A DNA stretch of 64,000 nt from Eoetvoesiella caeni. Lineage in GTDB: Bacteria; Pseudomonadota; Gammaproteobacteria; Burkholderiales; Burkholderiaceae_B. Shown here piece by piece: positions 21,905 to 33,463 of the stretch. A program made the position numbers and the translations under genes. A model generated the notes under the pieces. That model saw only the letters and a program-made list of their open reading frames with translations, did no database searches and was not told the origin of the DNA. Where the stretch lies: contig NZ_QNRQ01000002.1 in the NCBI RefSeq assembly GCF_003315175.1, forward strand, positions 338,666-402,665, given 5' to 3'. Position 1 is the first letter of the stretch. Every line of letters starts with the position of its first letter.

Positions 21905-24900
21905 TATTTACGCTCCAGATCCATGTCCAGAGACAGGGATCGAATTTCCTTAACCAGGACGTTGAACGATTCAGGCATGCCGGCATCGATGACGTGGTCG
22001 CCCTTGACGATGTTCTCGTAAACCTTGGTACGGCCTGCAATATCGTCGGACTTGACGGTAAGCATTTCCTGCAAGGTGTACGACGCACCGTAGGCTTCCA
22101 GCGCCCAGACTTCCATCTCCCCGAAACGCTGTCCACCGAACTGCGCCTTGCCTCCCAGCGGCTGCTGGGTAACCAGGGAGTACGGACCGGTAGAGCGGGC
22201 ATGCATCTTGTCGTCGACAAGGTGATGCAGCTTCAGGTAGTGCATGTAGCCGACCGTGACGGGACGTTCGAACTGTTCGCCGGTACGTCCGTCGAACAAC
22301 CATGCCTGCGTGCGGCTGGGAGTCAGCTTGAGGCGCTCGGCGACGTCGTCGGGGTAGGCCAGTTCGAGCATCTTGCCGATTTCTTCTTCGGTGGCGCCGT
22401 CGAAAACGGGGGTTGCCAGAGGCACGCCGTTCTTGAGATTGCGCGCCATCTCGATGATTTCGTCATCGCTGAGCTGCTCGAGGTGAGCCGGGGTGCCGCT
22501 GCTGTTGTAGACCTTTTCGAGATAAGCGCGGATGCTCTTGACCTGCACCGTCTTTTCTTCGTTGATCATTTCAGCAACACGCTGGCCCAGGCCTTTTGCG
22601 GCCCAGCCCAAATGCACCTCAAGAACCTGTCCGACGTTCATCCGCGAAGGCACGCCCAGCGGGTTAAGAACGATGTCGGCGGGAGTTCCGTCGGCCATGT
22701 GCGGCATGTCTTCGATAGGCGTAATGCGCGAAACAACACCCTTGTTGCCGTGACGGCCGGCCATCTTGTCGCCAGGCTGCAGGCGGCGCTTGACGGCCAG
22801 GTAGACCTTGATCATCTTGAGCACGCCGGGGGGCAGCTCGTCGCCTTGCGTCAGCTTCTTGCGCTTTTCTTCGAAGGCCAGGTCGAACTGGTGGCGTTTC
22901 TGTTCAAGCGACTCTTTGCCTTGCTCGAGTTGAACCGCATGCGACTCATCAGACAGGCGAATGTCGAACCACTGCCAGCGGTCCAGGTCGGCCAGATAGT
23001 CCTTGGCCAGGACCGTACCCTTGGCCAGCTTGCGCGGGCCGCCGTTGACGGTCTTGCCGACCAGGAATTTCTCGATACGATCGAAGGTATCGTCTTCGAC
23101 GATACGCAACTGGTCGTTCAAGTCCTGGCGATAGCGGCGCAGTTCGTCGTCGATGATGGACTGGGCGCGCTTGTCGCGCTCGATGCCTTCGCGGGTGAAG
23201 ACCTGAACGTCGATGACCGTGCCGATCATGCCCGAAGGCACGCGCAGCGAGGTGTCTTTAACGTCGGAGGCTTTTTCGCCGAAAATTGCACGGAGCAGTT
23301 TTTCTTCGGGGGTAAGCTGGGTTTCGCCCTTGGGTGTAACCTTGCCGACCAGTACGTCATCGGCGCGCACTTCGGCGCCGATGTGCACGATGCCCGAATC
23401 GTCCAGGCGATTCAATTGGGTTTCAGCCAGGTTGCTGATGTCGCGCGTGATTTCTTCCGCACCAAGCTTGGTGTCGCGGGCAACAACAGTAAGCTCTTCG
23501 ATGTGGATCGACGTATAGCGGTCGTCGGCCACGATTTTCTCGGAGATGAGAATCGAATCCTCGAAGTTGTAGCCGTTCCAGGGCATGAACGCGATAAGCA
23601 TGTTCTGGCCCAGGGCGAGTTCGCCCAGGTCGGTCGATGCGCCATCGGCCAGCACGTCGCCGCGCGCGACGATGTCGCCGCGTTTGACGATAGGACGCTG
23701 GTTGATGTTCGTGTTCTGGTTGGAACGCGTGTACTTGATGAGGTTGTAGATGTCGACACCGACTTCGCCGGCGACGTTTTCATCGTCGTTGACCCGAATA
23801 ACCACACGCTCGGCGTCGACATGGTCGACCAGGCCGCCACGGATGGCTTGCACGGTCGTACCGGAGTCGACGGCCACGGTGCGCTCGATACCTGTACCTA
23901 CCAGCGGCTTTTCAGGGCGCAGGCAAGGCACGGCCTGACGCTGCATGTTGGCACCCATCAGGGCCCGGTTTGCGTCGTCGTGCTCGAGGAACGGAATGAG
24001 CGAAGCGGCAACCGACACGATCTGCGAAGGCGCAACGTCCATGTAATGCACGTTGGTCGGCGATGTCAGCATGGTTTCGCCGGCTTCGCGGCAAGCGACC
24101 AGGTCGTCGGTGAAGCGGCCTTCGGCGTCGAGCTCGGCGTTGGCCTGCGCAATGACGTAGTGGCTTTCTTCGATGGCCGACAGGTAGTCGATTTGCTCGC
24201 TGACTTTGCCGTCGATAATCTTGCGGTACGGGGTCTCGAGGAAACCATACTCGTTAAGACGGGCGTACAAGGCCATGGAGTTGATCAGGCCGATGTTCGG
24301 ACCTTCCGGCGTTTCGATCGGGCACACACGGCCGTAATGCGTGGGATGCACGTCGCGCACTTCGAAGCCCGCGCGTTCGCGAGTCAAACCGCCAGGTCCC
24401 AATGCCGAAACGCGGCGCTTGTGCGTGATTTCGGACAAGGGGTTGGTTTGGTCCATGAACTGCGACAATTGGCTCGAACCGAAGAACTCTTTGATCGCCG
24501 CGGAAATCGGCTTGGAGTTGATCAGGTCATGCGGCATGAGGTTTTCGGTCTCGGCCTGGCCAAGACGTTCTTTGACAGCGCGCTCGACACGGACCAAACC
24601 GGCACGGAACTGGTTTTCGGCCAGCTCGCCCACGCAACGCACACGGCGATTGCCCAGGTGATCGATGTCGTCGATCTGGCCGCGGCCGTTACGCAATTCG
24701 ACCAATACCTTGATGGTTTCAAGGATGTCTTCGTTGGTCAGGGTCATGGGACCCGTGATGTCTTCGCCACGGCCCAGACGGCTGTTGACCTTCATGCGGC
24801 CAACGCGCGACAGGTCGTAGGCGTCTTCGCTGTAGAACAGGCGCTGGAACAGTGCCTCGACGGCCTCTTCGGTGGGAGGCTCGCCGGGACGCATCATGCG

Positions 24901-26016
24901 GTAGATGGCAACGCGCGCGGCCATCTGGTCGGCGGTTTCATCGGTGCGCAACGTTTGCGAAATGTAGGGACCGCGATCGAGATCGTTGGTGTACAGGGTT
25001 TGCATTTCGTGGATGTTCGCGGCGCGCAAATCGGCCAGCACACCTTCGGTGATCTCGTCATTGGCATTGGCAATGACTTCGCCCGTTTCGGGGTTGACCA
25101 CGTTCTTGGCCAGTACCCGGCCCAGCAGGAAGTCTTCGGGCACGGAGATGTACTCGACCTTGGCGGCAGCCAGGTCGCGCAGATGCTTGGCATTGATGCG
25201 CTTGTCTTTTTCGACGATGACGGCGCCGCTGCGATCGGTGATGTCGAAGCGCGCAACTTCGCCCTTCCAGCGCTCGGACACGAACTCGAGCATGCCGCCT
25301 TCTTTCTTGATGTCGAAGTGATCGAAATCGAAGAAGTGGGCCAGGATGCTTTCGGGCGTCATGCCGATAGCTTTAAGCAGTATGGTGACAGCCATCTTGC
25401 GGCGGCGGTCGACACGGAAGAACAAGACGTCCTTGGGGTCGAACTCGAAGTCCAGCCACGAGCCGCGATAAGGAATCACGCGGGCCGAGAACAGCAGCTT
25501 GCCCGAGCTATGGGTCTTGCCGCGGTCGTGTTCGAAGAACACGCCAGGCGAACGGTGCAGCTGCGACACGATAACGCGCTCGGTGCCGTTGATGACGAAA
25601 GAGCCGGTATCGGTCATGAGCGGAATTTCGCCCATGTATACTTCTTGCTCTTTCACTTCCTTGATGGTTGGCTTGCTGACTTCGCGATCCATCAGCACCA
25701 GGCGCACTTTGGCGCGCAGCGGGGACGCATAGGTCAAGCCCCGGAGCTGGCACTCTTTAACGTCGAAGACGGGCTCGCCCAGCACATAGCTGACGAACTC
25801 CAGACGTGCCATCTGGTTGTGGCTAACTATAGGAAATATTGATGTAAAGGCAGCCTGAAGGCCTTCGTCTTTACGTTTGGAAGATTGTGTATCCGCCTGC
25901 AAAAATGTTAAGAATGATTGCAGTTGAGTCGCCAAAAGGTAGGGGACGTTTTGAACGTCTTCACGTTTGGCGAAGCTCTTACGTATGCGCTTTTTTTCGG
26001 TGTACGAATAAGGCAT
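21904..26016 (-). CDS. rpoB: RNA polymerase beta subunit
   Basis: 1370 aa from the ATG at 26016 ([18 protein letters not shown]), which has GGAG about 5 bases upstream. A GTG two codons earlier is possible but less like the family. The rifampicin region reads [27 protein letters not shown] in two overlapping parts, the wild-type sensitive form. Upstream is the rplL-rpoB attenuator-like hairpin. Confidence 0.99.
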
Positions 26017-26135
26017 GAGCACTCCGACTCGAGGGGGTTACATGGGCCGTCAACCACGGCCCCGGTTTACGACTCCACAGAACCCGGCTTGGGTAAAAAT
26101 ACAACACCAAACACGGGTTTTCTGGAAACGCAAAA

Positions 26136-26164
26136 GCCCGGGAAGGCTTTTTTCCTTCCCGGGC
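26136..26164 (-). terminator. rplL-rpoB intergenic attenuator hairpin
   Basis: An 11-bp perfect stem, gcccgggaagg (26136-26146) with ccttcccgggc (26154-26164) and a 7-base loop, is followed on the minus strand by TTTTG. It lies between the rplL stop (26178) and rpoB. In E. coli a partial terminator at this place sets the ratio of ribosomal protein to polymerase transcripts, and this is a likely counterpart. Confidence 0.7.
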
Positions 26165-26177
26165 CGGCAAAAAAAGC

Positions 26178-26555
26178 TTATTTCAGCTCGACTTTTGCAC
26201 CAGCTTCTTCAAGCTTCTTCTGGGCGGCTTCAGCGTCAGCCTTCGAAATGGCTTCCTTAACGGCCTTAGGGGCACCGTCAACGAGGTCTTTCGCTTCTTT
26301 CAGGCCGAGACCGGTGATTTCGCGCACAGCTTTAATCACGCTAACTTTGTTAGCGCCGACTTCGGCCAAAATAACGTCGAATTCAGTCTTTTCTTCAGCA
26401 GCAGCTGCGCCAGCGGCAGCAGGAGCTGCAACAGCCACAGCGGCGGCAGCAGCCGACACGCCGAATTTCTCTTCCATGTCCTTGATCAGTTCGGACAATT
26501 CGAGCACGGTCAAGCTTGCGACCGCGTCGAGGATTTCTGTTTTGCTTAATGCCAT
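26178..26555 (-). CDS. rplL: 50S ribosomal protein L7/L12
   Basis: The stalk protein that recruits translation factors, 125 aa. The N-terminal dimerisation part ([33 protein letters not shown]), an Ala-rich hinge (about residues 35-55) and the C-terminal factor-binding domain with [20 protein letters not shown] are all visible. Downstream of rplJ by 72 bases. Confidence 0.98.
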   Translation of the reverse strand: MALSKTEILDAVASLTVLELSELIKDMEEKFGVSAAAAAVAVAAPAAAGAAAAEEKTEFDVILAEVGANKVSVIKAVREITGLGLKEAKDLVDGAPKAVKEAISKADAEAAQKKLEEAGAKVELK

Positions 26556-26627
26556 TTGTAGAACTCCAAATATAAATAAATGCCAGGGTTGGGTGTCGCT
26601 AGGTCGTTCAACGAAGTCCGAAACCGC

Positions 26628-27152
26628 TTACGCAGCTTCTTTCTGGTCGCGCACAGCCGCAAGGCCACGCACGAACTTTGTGGGAACTTCATTGAGCGTA
26701 CGCACAAATTGCGCGACGGGTGCCTGCATGGTGCCCAACAGTTTCGACAGCAACTCTTCACGAGACGGCATGGTGGCCAAAGCCATTACGCCATCCTGGC
26801 CAAGGACGTTATTGGGCAATGCCCCGCCTTGAATAGCCAGCTTATCGTTAGTCTTTGCGAAACCGGCGAGTACTTTTGCCGCCGAAACCGGATCTTTGCT
26901 GATGCCATACATCAGCGGACCGGTCATCTGTGCCGTCAGTGCCTCGAAAGGCGTTCCGGCTACAGCACGACGAACCAACGAGTTCTTGAGAACACGCAGA
27001 TACACACCCGACTCACGCGCTTGTTTGCGCAATACGGTGACGGAAGCGACGTCCAGACCACGGTACTCTGCGATAATGATCGATTCGGCGGTTGCAACTT
27101 GTGCAGCGACTTCTTCGATGACTACCGCCTTCTCTTGACGATTGAGACTCAC
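26628..27152 (-). CDS. rplJ: 50S ribosomal protein L10
   Basis: The stalk-base protein that anchors L7/L12 dimers, 174 aa ([33 protein letters not shown]). The 257-base gap to rplA contains the leader where L10-L12 autoregulation acts in other bacteria. It also contains a short hairpin (catccga / tcggatg, about 27354-27372). Confidence 0.98.
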   Translation of the reverse strand: MSLNRQEKAVVIEEVAAQVATAESIIIAEYRGLDVASVTVLRKQARESGVYLRVLKNSLVRRAVAGTPFEALTAQMTGPLMYGISKDPVSAAKVLAGFAKTNDKLAIQGGALPNNVLGQDGVMALATMPSREELLSKLLGTMQAPVAQFVRTLNEVPTKFVRGLAAVRDQKEAA

Positions 27153-27409
27153 GGTTTGAACACTCCATCTAATGACGCAAGAGAGGGTCCCTTGCGTCTA
27201 CCGAATGCGGCGCACCTCTGGTCGAGTTCTTTGAAAAGAATTCTTCCATGGGCGCCGTCTACGCTGGATTCAGACTGAAAAACACCTGAGATTAAGCCCG
27301 GAACCGGTTGCTTGCGCGGTTGGTTCAAGGCTCCAGCGGTCTTTGACAGCAACATCCGAATACCTTTCGGATGCGGCCCAAAGTCCTTTTTTGTCGCAGC
27401 TTAAAACGA

Positions 27410-28105
27410 TTAAGCTGCGAGCGAAGCTATTTCTACGCGAGCACCGCCGCCCATCGTGGACGAAACGGCCAGCTTGCGCATGTAAACACCCTTGGATGCT
27501 GCGGGACGAGCCTTGTTCAAGGCGTCGACCAAAGCGGCAAGGTTCGACTGCAATTGCTCGACGCCGAACGAAGCGCGGCCGATTGTGGCGTGAATGATGC
27601 CGGCCTTGTCGGTGCGATACTGCACTTGACCAGCCTTGGCATTCTTGACGGCGGTTACAACGTCGGGCGTAACAGTGCCGACCTTGGGATTAGGCATCAG
27701 GCCGCGAGGGCCGAGGATTTGACCCAGGGCGCCAACAACACGCATGGTGTCGGGCGAAGCGATCACGATATCGAAATCGAGATTGCCGGCCTTGATGCTT
27801 TCAGCCAGGTCGTCCAGGCCGACGATATCGGCGCCGGCAGCCTTGGCGGCTTCGGCTTTTTCGCCTTGGGCGAACACGGCGACACGAACCGACTTGCCGG
27901 TACCGGCAGGCAAGACCACCGAGCCGCGCACGAGCTGGTCGGATTTTTTCGGGTCGATCCCCAGCTGAACGGCGACATCGATGGACTCGTCGAACTTGGC
28001 TGTTGCGGTTTCTTTAACCAAGGCAAGCGCCTCGGCAACCGGGTACAGCTTGGCGCTGTCAATCTTTGCCTGAATGGCGGCAATGCGTTTGCTAAGTTTG
28101 GCCAT
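27410..28105 (-). CDS. rplA: 50S ribosomal protein L1
   Basis: 231 aa, the usual length. It binds 23S rRNA at the E-site stalk and represses its own operon in other bacteria. It contains the conserved [15 protein letters not shown] segment. It starts 2 bases after the rplK stop, in a coupled pair. Confidence 0.98.
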   Translation of the reverse strand: MAKLSKRIAAIQAKIDSAKLYPVAEALALVKETATAKFDESIDVAVQLGIDPKKSDQLVRGSVVLPAGTGKSVRVAVFAQGEKAEAAKAAGADIVGLDDLAESIKAGNLDFDIVIASPDTMRVVGALGQILGPRGLMPNPKVGTVTPDVVTAVKNAKAGQVQYRTDKAGIIHATIGRASFGVEQLQSNLAALVDALNKARPAASKGVYMRKLAVSSTMGGGARVEIASLAA

Positions 28106-28107
28106 GA

Positions 28108-28542
28108 TTAAACCACTCCCTCAACAGTAATACCCATGCTGCGGGCGCTGCCAGCGATCGTGCGGACAGCGGCGTCCAGATCGGCGGCGGTCAGATCGGG
28201 CTGTTTGGTCTTGGCGATTTCTTCGGCTTGCGCACGTGTCAAGGTACCGACCTTGTCGGCGTTGGGACGCGGCGAACCTTTTTGCACACCGGACGCCTTC
28301 TTGATGAGGATCGTCGCGGGCGGCGTCTTCATGATGAAGGTGAAGCTCTTGTCGGCGTAAGCGGTAATGACAACAGGAATTGGCAAACCGGGCTCGACGC
28401 CTTGGGTCTGGGCGTTGAACGCCTTGCAGAATTCCATGATGTTCAGGCCGCGCTGACCTAAAGCCGGGCCAATGGGGGGGGACGGATTAGCCTTACCAGC
28501 TGGTACTTGCAGCTTGATAAAGCCGACGATTTTCTTCGCCAT
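28108..28542 (-). CDS. rplK: 50S ribosomal protein L11
   Basis: 144 aa ([43 protein letters not shown]), with the conserved Pro-rich N-terminal hinge that contacts EF-G and thiostrepton. It is the first ribosomal gene after nusG, separated by 69 bases. Confidence 0.98.
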   Translation of the reverse strand: MAKKIVGFIKLQVPAGKANPSPPIGPALGQRGLNIMEFCKAFNAQTQGVEPGLPIPVVITAYADKSFTFIMKTPPATILIKKASGVQKGSPRPNADKVGTLTRAQAEEIAKTKQPDLTAADLDAAVRTIAGSARSMGITVEGVV

Positions 28543-28611
28543 GCTGTACTCCTTGCGGGTTCATGCGCCAAGGCTGCTTCATGCAGGCCGCTTGGCTCCC
28601 CGGGGTTGAAA

Positions 28612-29145
28612 TCAGGTCTTTTCGACCTGGCCGAAATCGAGTTCCACAGGGGTGGCGCGGCCAAAAATCGTAACCGACACTCGCACCTTGCTTTTCTCGT
28701 AATTTACATCTTCCACGTTGCCGTTAAAGTCGGCGAACGGGCCTTCTTTGACGCGGACCATTTCGCCCACTTCAAATAGAACTTTAGGCTTGGGCTTTTC
28801 GACGCCCTCTTCCATTTGCGACAGTATCTTTTGAACTTCGCGGTCGGAGATGGGAGCCGGCCGATTGCCGGAACCGCCCAGAAAGCCGGTAACCCGGTTG
28901 GTGTTTTTAACCAAATGCCAGGTTTCGTCGGTAAGGTCCATTTCGACCAGCACATAACCCGGAAAGATCCGGCGCTCGGAAATGGACTTCTTGCCGCCTT
29001 TTACTTCTACAACTTCTTCGGAAGGAACCAGAATGCGCCCGAAGGAGGTTTGCAGTTCGGCGCGTTCGATACGCTCGACCAACGCCTTATGCACGCTTTT
29101 TTCCATACCGGAATAAACATGGACTACATACCAACGCTTGCTCAT
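28612..29145 (-). CDS. nusG: Transcription antitermination protein NusG
   Basis: 177 aa. The NGN domain ([22 protein letters not shown]... [10 protein letters not shown]) is followed by a C-terminal KOW domain ([27 protein letters not shown]). It couples RNA polymerase to Rho and ribosomes. It lies 9 bases after secE. Confidence 0.98.
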   Translation of the reverse strand: MSKRWYVVHVYSGMEKSVHKALVERIERAELQTSFGRILVPSEEVVEVKGGKKSISERRIFPGYVLVEMDLTDETWHLVKNTNRVTGFLGGSGNRPAPISDREVQKILSQMEEGVEKPKPKVLFEVGEMVRVKEGPFADFNGNVEDVNYEKSKVRVSVTIFGRATPVELDFGQVEKT

Positions 29146-29154
29146 GTGCGTCCT

Positions 29155-29535
29155 TTATTTCCAGCCCAGCAACAGGCCGTATATGACCCAGCCCAAAAGC
29201 TTGTCGACCAGCCAAAGCAATGCGCCCATGGCAACGACGAAGGCAAACACGATGCCGGTCATTTGGGTGGTTTCTTTGCGCGTAGGCCAGATGACACGCT
29301 TGGTCTCGTTATACGAGTCGCGCGAGAAACTGATAGTGCGGCGACCGGGTTCGCTAAACCAGGCAATGAAGGCAGCAACTACCAAACTACCTATGAAAAT
29401 ACCGACGCGCACCACCGTAGGCTGGTCGGCCAATACGGAAAATGCAACAATACCGGCAACGATAACAAGCAGCGCCAGGGCCAACTTTACGCGGTCGAGG
29501 GTGCTGGTAACTGTTTCTACGTTGTTGTTCGACAT
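29155..29535 (-). CDS. secE: Preprotein translocase subunit SecE
   Basis: 126 aa with three hydrophobic segments, the E. coli-like long form. The conserved cytoplasmic part RDSYNETKRVIWPTRKET precedes the last membrane helix. It clamps SecY in the inner membrane. It lies between tRNA-Trp and nusG. Confidence 0.97.
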   Translation of the reverse strand: MSNNNVETVTSTLDRVKLALALLVIVAGIVAFSVLADQPTVVRVGIFIGSLVVAAFIAWFSEPGRRTISFSRDSYNETKRVIWPTRKETTQMTGIVFAFVVAMGALLWLVDKLLGWVIYGLLLGWK

Positions 29536-29586
29536 ATTCCGTTGAGTGTCCCGCTATGCGCGGCCTGAATGCAGTACTGCCGATGG

Positions 29587-29662
29587 TGGCAGGGGCAGTA
29601 GGAATCGAACCTACAACCTTCGGTTTTGGAGACCGACGCTCTGCCAATTGAGCTATGCCCCT
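29587..29662 (-). tRNA. trnW: tRNA-Trp (anticodon CCA)
   Basis: 76 bases with encoded 3' CCA. The acceptor arms AGGGGCA and TGCCCCT pair fully, the anticodon loop is CTCCAAA, and the T-loop is TTCGATT. It sits between tuf and secE, its common place in proteobacteria. Confidence 0.97.
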
Positions 29663-29792
29663 ATACCCTGAAATTCGGCAGCAAGCCCGCCGGTAGCCTT
29701 TGCTACTTCCTTCCGCTTTCTTGCTGCCTTGACGACTACAGCGGCAAAGAGCGCATATTACGCTCAAGCCGCTGAATCGACCATTGTAACGC

Positions 29793-30983
29793 TTATTTGA
29801 TGATTTTGGCTACCACGCCGGCGCCGACGGTACGGCCGCCTTCGCGAATCGCGAAGCGCAGGCCTTCTTCCATGGCGATCGGTGCAATCAGCTTGACGGT
29901 CATGGACACGTTATCGCCGGGCAGAACCATTTCCTTGTCCTGGGGCAGGTCAATCGTGCCGGTTACGTCCGTCGTGCGGAAGTAAAACTGGGGACGATAG
30001 CCATTGAAGAACGGCGTGTGACGGCCACCCTCTTCCTTGGACAGGATGTACACCTCGGAGCTGAACTCCGTGTGCGGGTTGATCGAACCGGGCTTGGCCA
30101 ACACCTGGCCGCGCTCGACGTCTTCACGCTTGGTGCCGCGCAGCAAGATACCGACGTTGTCGCCAGCCTGACCCTGGTCCAGCAGCTTGCGGAACATTTC
30201 CACGCCCGTGCAAGTGGTCTTGACCGTGTCTTTGATGCCGACGATTTCGATTTCTTCGCCGACCTTGACAATGCCGCGCTCGATACGACCGGTCACGACG
30301 GTGCCGCGACCCGAGATCGAGAACACGTCTTCCACAGGCATCAGGAACGTGCCGTCCACCGCGCGCTCGGGCGTGGGGATGTACGTGTCCAGCGCTTCGG
30401 CCAATTGCATGATGGCTTGCTTGCCCAGAGGACCTTCGTCGCCTTCAAGCGCCAGCTTGGCCGAACCCTTGATGATCGGGGTGTCGTCGCCGGGGAAGTC
30501 GTACTTGGACAGCAGCTCGCGCACTTCCATCTCGACCAGCTCGAGCAACTCTTCGTCGTCGACCATGTCGGCCTTGTTCAGGAACACGATGATGTACGGC
30601 ACACCGACCTGGCGGCTGAGCAGGATGTGCTCGCGCGTTTGCGGCATGGGGCCGTCTGCGGCCGAGACCACCAAAATGGCGCCGTCCATTTGTGCTGCAC
30701 CCGTGATCATGTTCTTGACATAGTCCGCGTGGCCCGGGCAGTCCACGTGCGCGTAGTGACGCGCCTGCGTTTCGTACTCGACGTGCGAGGTGTTGATCGT
30801 GATGCCGCGTGCCTTCTCTTCAGGAGCCGCGTCAATTTGCGCGTAGCCCTTGGCTTCGCCGCCGAACGCCGTGGCCAGCACCGTCGTGATCGCCGCCGTT
30901 AGCGTCGTTTTGCCGTGGTCAACGTGGCCAATCGTGCCCACGTTTACGTGCGGTTTGGTCCGCTCAAACTTACCTTTTGCCAT
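29793..30983 (-). CDS. tuf: Elongation factor Tu, second copy
   Basis: 396 aa from the ATG at 30983. The open frame runs about 60 codons further, through tRNA-Thr, and that part is not coding. Motifs: [32 protein letters not shown]. It is preceded by tRNA-Tyr, tRNA-Gly and tRNA-Thr, the tufB arrangement of E. coli. It is nearly identical to the copy at 1-1150. Confidence 0.99.
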   Translation of the reverse strand: MAKGKFERTKPHVNVGTIGHVDHGKTTLTAAITTVLATAFGGEAKGYAQIDAAPEEKARGITINTSHVEYETQARHYAHVDCPGHADYVKNMITGAAQMDGAILVVSAADGPMPQTREHILLSRQVGVPYIIVFLNKADMVDDEELLELVEMEVRELLSKYDFPGDDTPIIKGSAKLALEGDEGPLGKQAIMQLAEALDTYIPTPERAVDGTFLMPVEDVFSISGRGTVVTGRIERGIVKVGEEIEIVGIKDTVKTTCTGVEMFRKLLDQGQAGDNVGILLRGTKREDVERGQVLAKPGSINPHTEFSSEVYILSKEEGGRHTPFFNGYRPQFYFRTTDVTGTIDLPQDKEMVLPGDNVSMTVKLIAPIAMEEGLRFAIREGGRTVGAGVVAKIIK

Positions 30984-31033
30984 GGCTAGACTCCTGACTA
31001 TGGAATTACGCTGTGAAATTGAATAAATCGGTT

Positions 31034-31108
<75 letters not shown>

Positions 31109-31168
31109 AACTGCTTTTCTGATGCCGCTTGTTTTCGAAGGAAACTTCAACAACAAGCGCCAAAAAAC

Positions 31169-31242
31169 TGGAGCGGGTGAAGGGAATCGAACCCTCGTCG
31201 TAAGCTTGGAAGGCTTCTGCTCTACCATTGAGCTACACCCGC
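31169..31242 (-). tRNA. trnG: tRNA-Gly (anticodon TCC)
   Basis: 74 bases with encoded CCA. The acceptor arms GCGGGTG and CACCCGC pair, and the anticodon loop is CTTCCAA. Middle gene of the Tyr-Gly-Thr-tuf group. Confidence 0.97.
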
Positions 31243-31344
31243 GAGGGGATTCTTGTTCATTCCCGGCTTTTAAAGCAACTTATGCTGCTATTTGCCAGCG
31301 CCGCAGGGGTGCTGAAACAACCGCATACATAAGCCAAGCTCTTT

Positions 31345-31431
31345 TGGTGGTGGGAGTTGGATTCGAACCAACGTAGACGCAAGGTCAACAGATTTACAGT
31401 CTGCCCCCTTTAACCACTCGGGCATCCCACC
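31345..31431 (-). tRNA. trnY: tRNA-Tyr (anticodon GTA)
   Basis: 87 bases with encoded CCA and the long variable arm of a class II tRNA. The acceptor arms GGTGGGA and TCCCACC pair, and the anticodon loop is CTGTAAA. First gene of the tRNA-tuf transcript. Confidence 0.97.
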
Positions 31432-31446
31432 AAAAGAGAACCACGG

Positions 31447-31475
31447 ATTATGAAGGTTTTTTTTTTGCTTGTCAA
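31447..31475 (-). promoter_or_regulatory. Strong sigma70 promoter of the tRNA-Tyr/Gly/Thr-tuf operon
   Basis: On the minus strand there is a perfect -35 TTGACA (31470-31475), a 17-base spacer containing an A-tract, and a -10 CATAAT (31447-31452), ending 15 bases before tRNA-Tyr. Consensus-grade spacing and hexamers fit a stable-RNA promoter. Confidence 0.85.
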
Positions 31476-31500
31476 ACAGCATTTATTGTATTTTTAATAT

Positions 31501-32484
31501 TCATGCAAGGAAATAATCCTGCAATTGGGTCGCGTCCGGGCTTTGGGCAAGCGCCAGCATAAGAAGAATGCGGGCTTTTTGCGGATTGAGGCTGCCCGCG
31601 ACAATAAACCCGGCATTGTCGTCGTCGACTTCCATATTGCGCACGACGCGCCCCGAGCCGGTGCGGCTGGCACGTACGATTGCCACGCCTTGGGCGGCCG
31701 CCTGACCCAGTAGAGCCAGCGCTTCGTCGGTGGTATTGCCGTTACCCACGCCGGCCAGCACGATTCCGTCCGGCTTCAGGGCCGTCATGGCCCGCAGCAA
31801 GTCAATGTCCAGGCCACCATGTGAATACAAGACATGCACCTTGGCCGGGGCCGCCGGCAAGGATCCAAACAAAGGCGGCTTTTGCGGAGCCGCGGCGCCG
31901 TAAAAGCCAATATCGCGATCGTGCACCCAACCCAAAGGCCCGCTGTTGGGCGACGCGAACGCGTCCAGGCCAGACGCCGCCATTTTCTGGACATCGCGCG
32001 CGCAGTGGATTTTCTGGTTCATGACAGCCAACACCCCCCGGCCCGCCGCCAAAGGACTGGCGGCAACCGCCAATGCGGACAGCAGGTTGGCCACGCCGTC
32101 GGAACCGGGCGCGTGGGCCGGGCGCATGGCTCCGGTCAATACCACCGGGACCCGGGTACTTAAGACCAGGTCCAGCAAGTAGGCCGTTTCTTCCAGCGTA
32201 TCGGTACCGTGGGTGATGACAATGCCGTCGACATCGCCCAGGTCGAGCCTGGCTTGCACCGCAAAAGCCAGCCTGCGCCAGTCTTCGTAGACGATATTCT
32301 GGCTGCCCACATTGGCTACCTGCTGGCAGTCCAGATGCAGCCACTCTTCCAGGCCTGGCAGCGCTGTCAGGATGTCTTGCAGCGACATGCCGCCGGCCCG
32401 ATAGCCCAGGCCCTGCGCCGCAACGCCCGCAATAGTACCGCCCGTTCCCAGGACGGCAATGCGCGGACGGCGCAGATCAGGCAT
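31501..32484 (-). CDS. L-asparaginase
   Basis: 327 aa. It converts asparagine to aspartate and ammonia. The two catalytic threonine motifs are visible: GTGGTIAG near residues 13-20 and ITHGTDTLEET near 90-100. No signal peptide is seen, so it is probably cytoplasmic, although the sequence resembles the type II branch. Its start overlaps the parB stop by 8 bases, so it is probably cotranscribed with mnmG-rsmG-parA-parB. Confidence 0.92.
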   Translation of the reverse strand: MPDLRRPRIAVLGTGGTIAGVAAQGLGYRAGGMSLQDILTALPGLEEWLHLDCQQVANVGSQNIVYEDWRRLAFAVQARLDLGDVDGIVITHGTDTLEETAYLLDLVLSTRVPVVLTGAMRPAHAPGSDGVANLLSALAVAASPLAAGRGVLAVMNQKIHCARDVQKMAASGLDAFASPNSGPLGWVHDRDIGFYGAAAPQKPPLFGSLPAAPAKVHVLYSHGGLDIDLLRAMTALKPDGIVLAGVGNGNTTDEALALLGQAAAQGVAIVRASRTGSGRVVRNMEVDDDNAGFIVAGSLNPQKARILLMLALAQSPDATQLQDYFLA

Positions 32485-33451
32485 CGACGACTCCGGCCAG
32501 CCCCTGGCGCTCCAGCAGTGAATTCAAGTGCTCCCAGTCGTGAAAATCGATAAGCAACTGGCCGCGATTGCGCGCATTGATCTTAAGGGTGACTTTGGTA
32601 CCCAACTGATCGGACAGCGCGGCTTCCAGACGCCGGGCATCGCCGGACTGCGCGACAGCCTGGCGCGGTAAACGGGCTTGCGGTTCTTCGGCTTCGCGGA
32701 TGGTGCGTCCAACCAGCTTCTCGGTTTCACGAACCGACAAGCGCTTGGCGATGATCTCGTTGGCCAGCAGAATTTGCTGGGCCGCGTCGGTGGCCAGCAA
32801 AGCCCGGGCATGGCCCATGTCGATATCGCCCGCCAGCAGCATGGTCTGCACCGGGCCAGTCAGGTTCAACAGGCGCAGCAAATTGCTGGTTGCCGAGCGC
32901 GAGCGCCCGACCGCCTGGGCAGCCTGTTCGTGCGTAAGCCCGAATTCGTTCAGCAAGCGCTTGACGCCCTGCGCTTCTTCCAGGGGGTTGAGGTCTTCAC
33001 GCTGGATGTTCTCGATAAGCGCCATGATGGCGGCATTTTCATCGGCGACTTCTCGAACCAGCACCGGCACTTCGCCAAGGCCCGCGATCTGCGCCGCGCG
33101 AAAACGCCGTTCGCCGGCGATGATTTCGTATTTTCCGGCGTGCTCGCCACCAAGCGGCCGCACCAGAATAGGCTGCATGATGCCCTGGGTACGTATGGAT
33201 TCGGCCAGTTCGTTCAAGGCGCCTTCGTCCATGCGGGTGCGCGGCTGATACTTGCCGGCAACCATGAGCTTTACGTCAAGCGCCGTAGGCACGCGGGCGT
33301 CGGCCTGGGCCGGTGTGCGGCCGAGAATCTCTACCGCGGCGGCGTCGGCGCCCAACAGGGCTTCCAGGCCGCGGCCAAGGCCTTTTGGCTTTTTCGTTGC
33401 AGCTTTTGCCGCAGTCTTGGCCGCAGTTTTTACGGCTGTCTTTGTAGCCAT
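32477..33451 (-). CDS. parB: Chromosome partitioning protein ParB
   Basis: 324 aa. It has an N-terminal Ala/Lys-rich tail followed by the ParA-interacting KGLGRGLEALLG, the CTP-binding box GERRFRAAQIAG, and a helix-turn-helix (LTHEQAAQAVGRSRSATSNLLRLL). It binds parS sites, three of which lie 3.5-4 kb upstream. It is 12 bases after parA. Confidence 0.96.
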   Translation of the reverse strand: MATKTAVKTAAKTAAKAATKKPKGLGRGLEALLGADAAAVEILGRTPAQADARVPTALDVKLMVAGKYQPRTRMDEGALNELAESIRTQGIMQPILVRPLGGEHAGKYEIIAGERRFRAAQIAGLGEVPVLVREVADENAAIMALIENIQREDLNPLEEAQGVKRLLNEFGLTHEQAAQAVGRSRSATSNLLRLLNLTGPVQTMLLAGDIDMGHARALLATDAAQQILLANEIIAKRLSVRETEKLVGRTIREAEEPQARLPRQAVAQSGDARRLEAALSDQLGTKVTLKINARNRGQLLIDFHDWEHLNSLLERQGLAGVVDA

Positions 33452-33463
33452 GATCGATATTCC

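Noticed and set aside
31456-31466. T-run near tRNA-Tyr taken as a terminator for asparaginase
   Set aside because: It is the spacer A-tract of the tRNA promoter on the minus strand, and no stem precedes it. Asparaginase is transcribed towards it but ends at 31501 without a hairpin.
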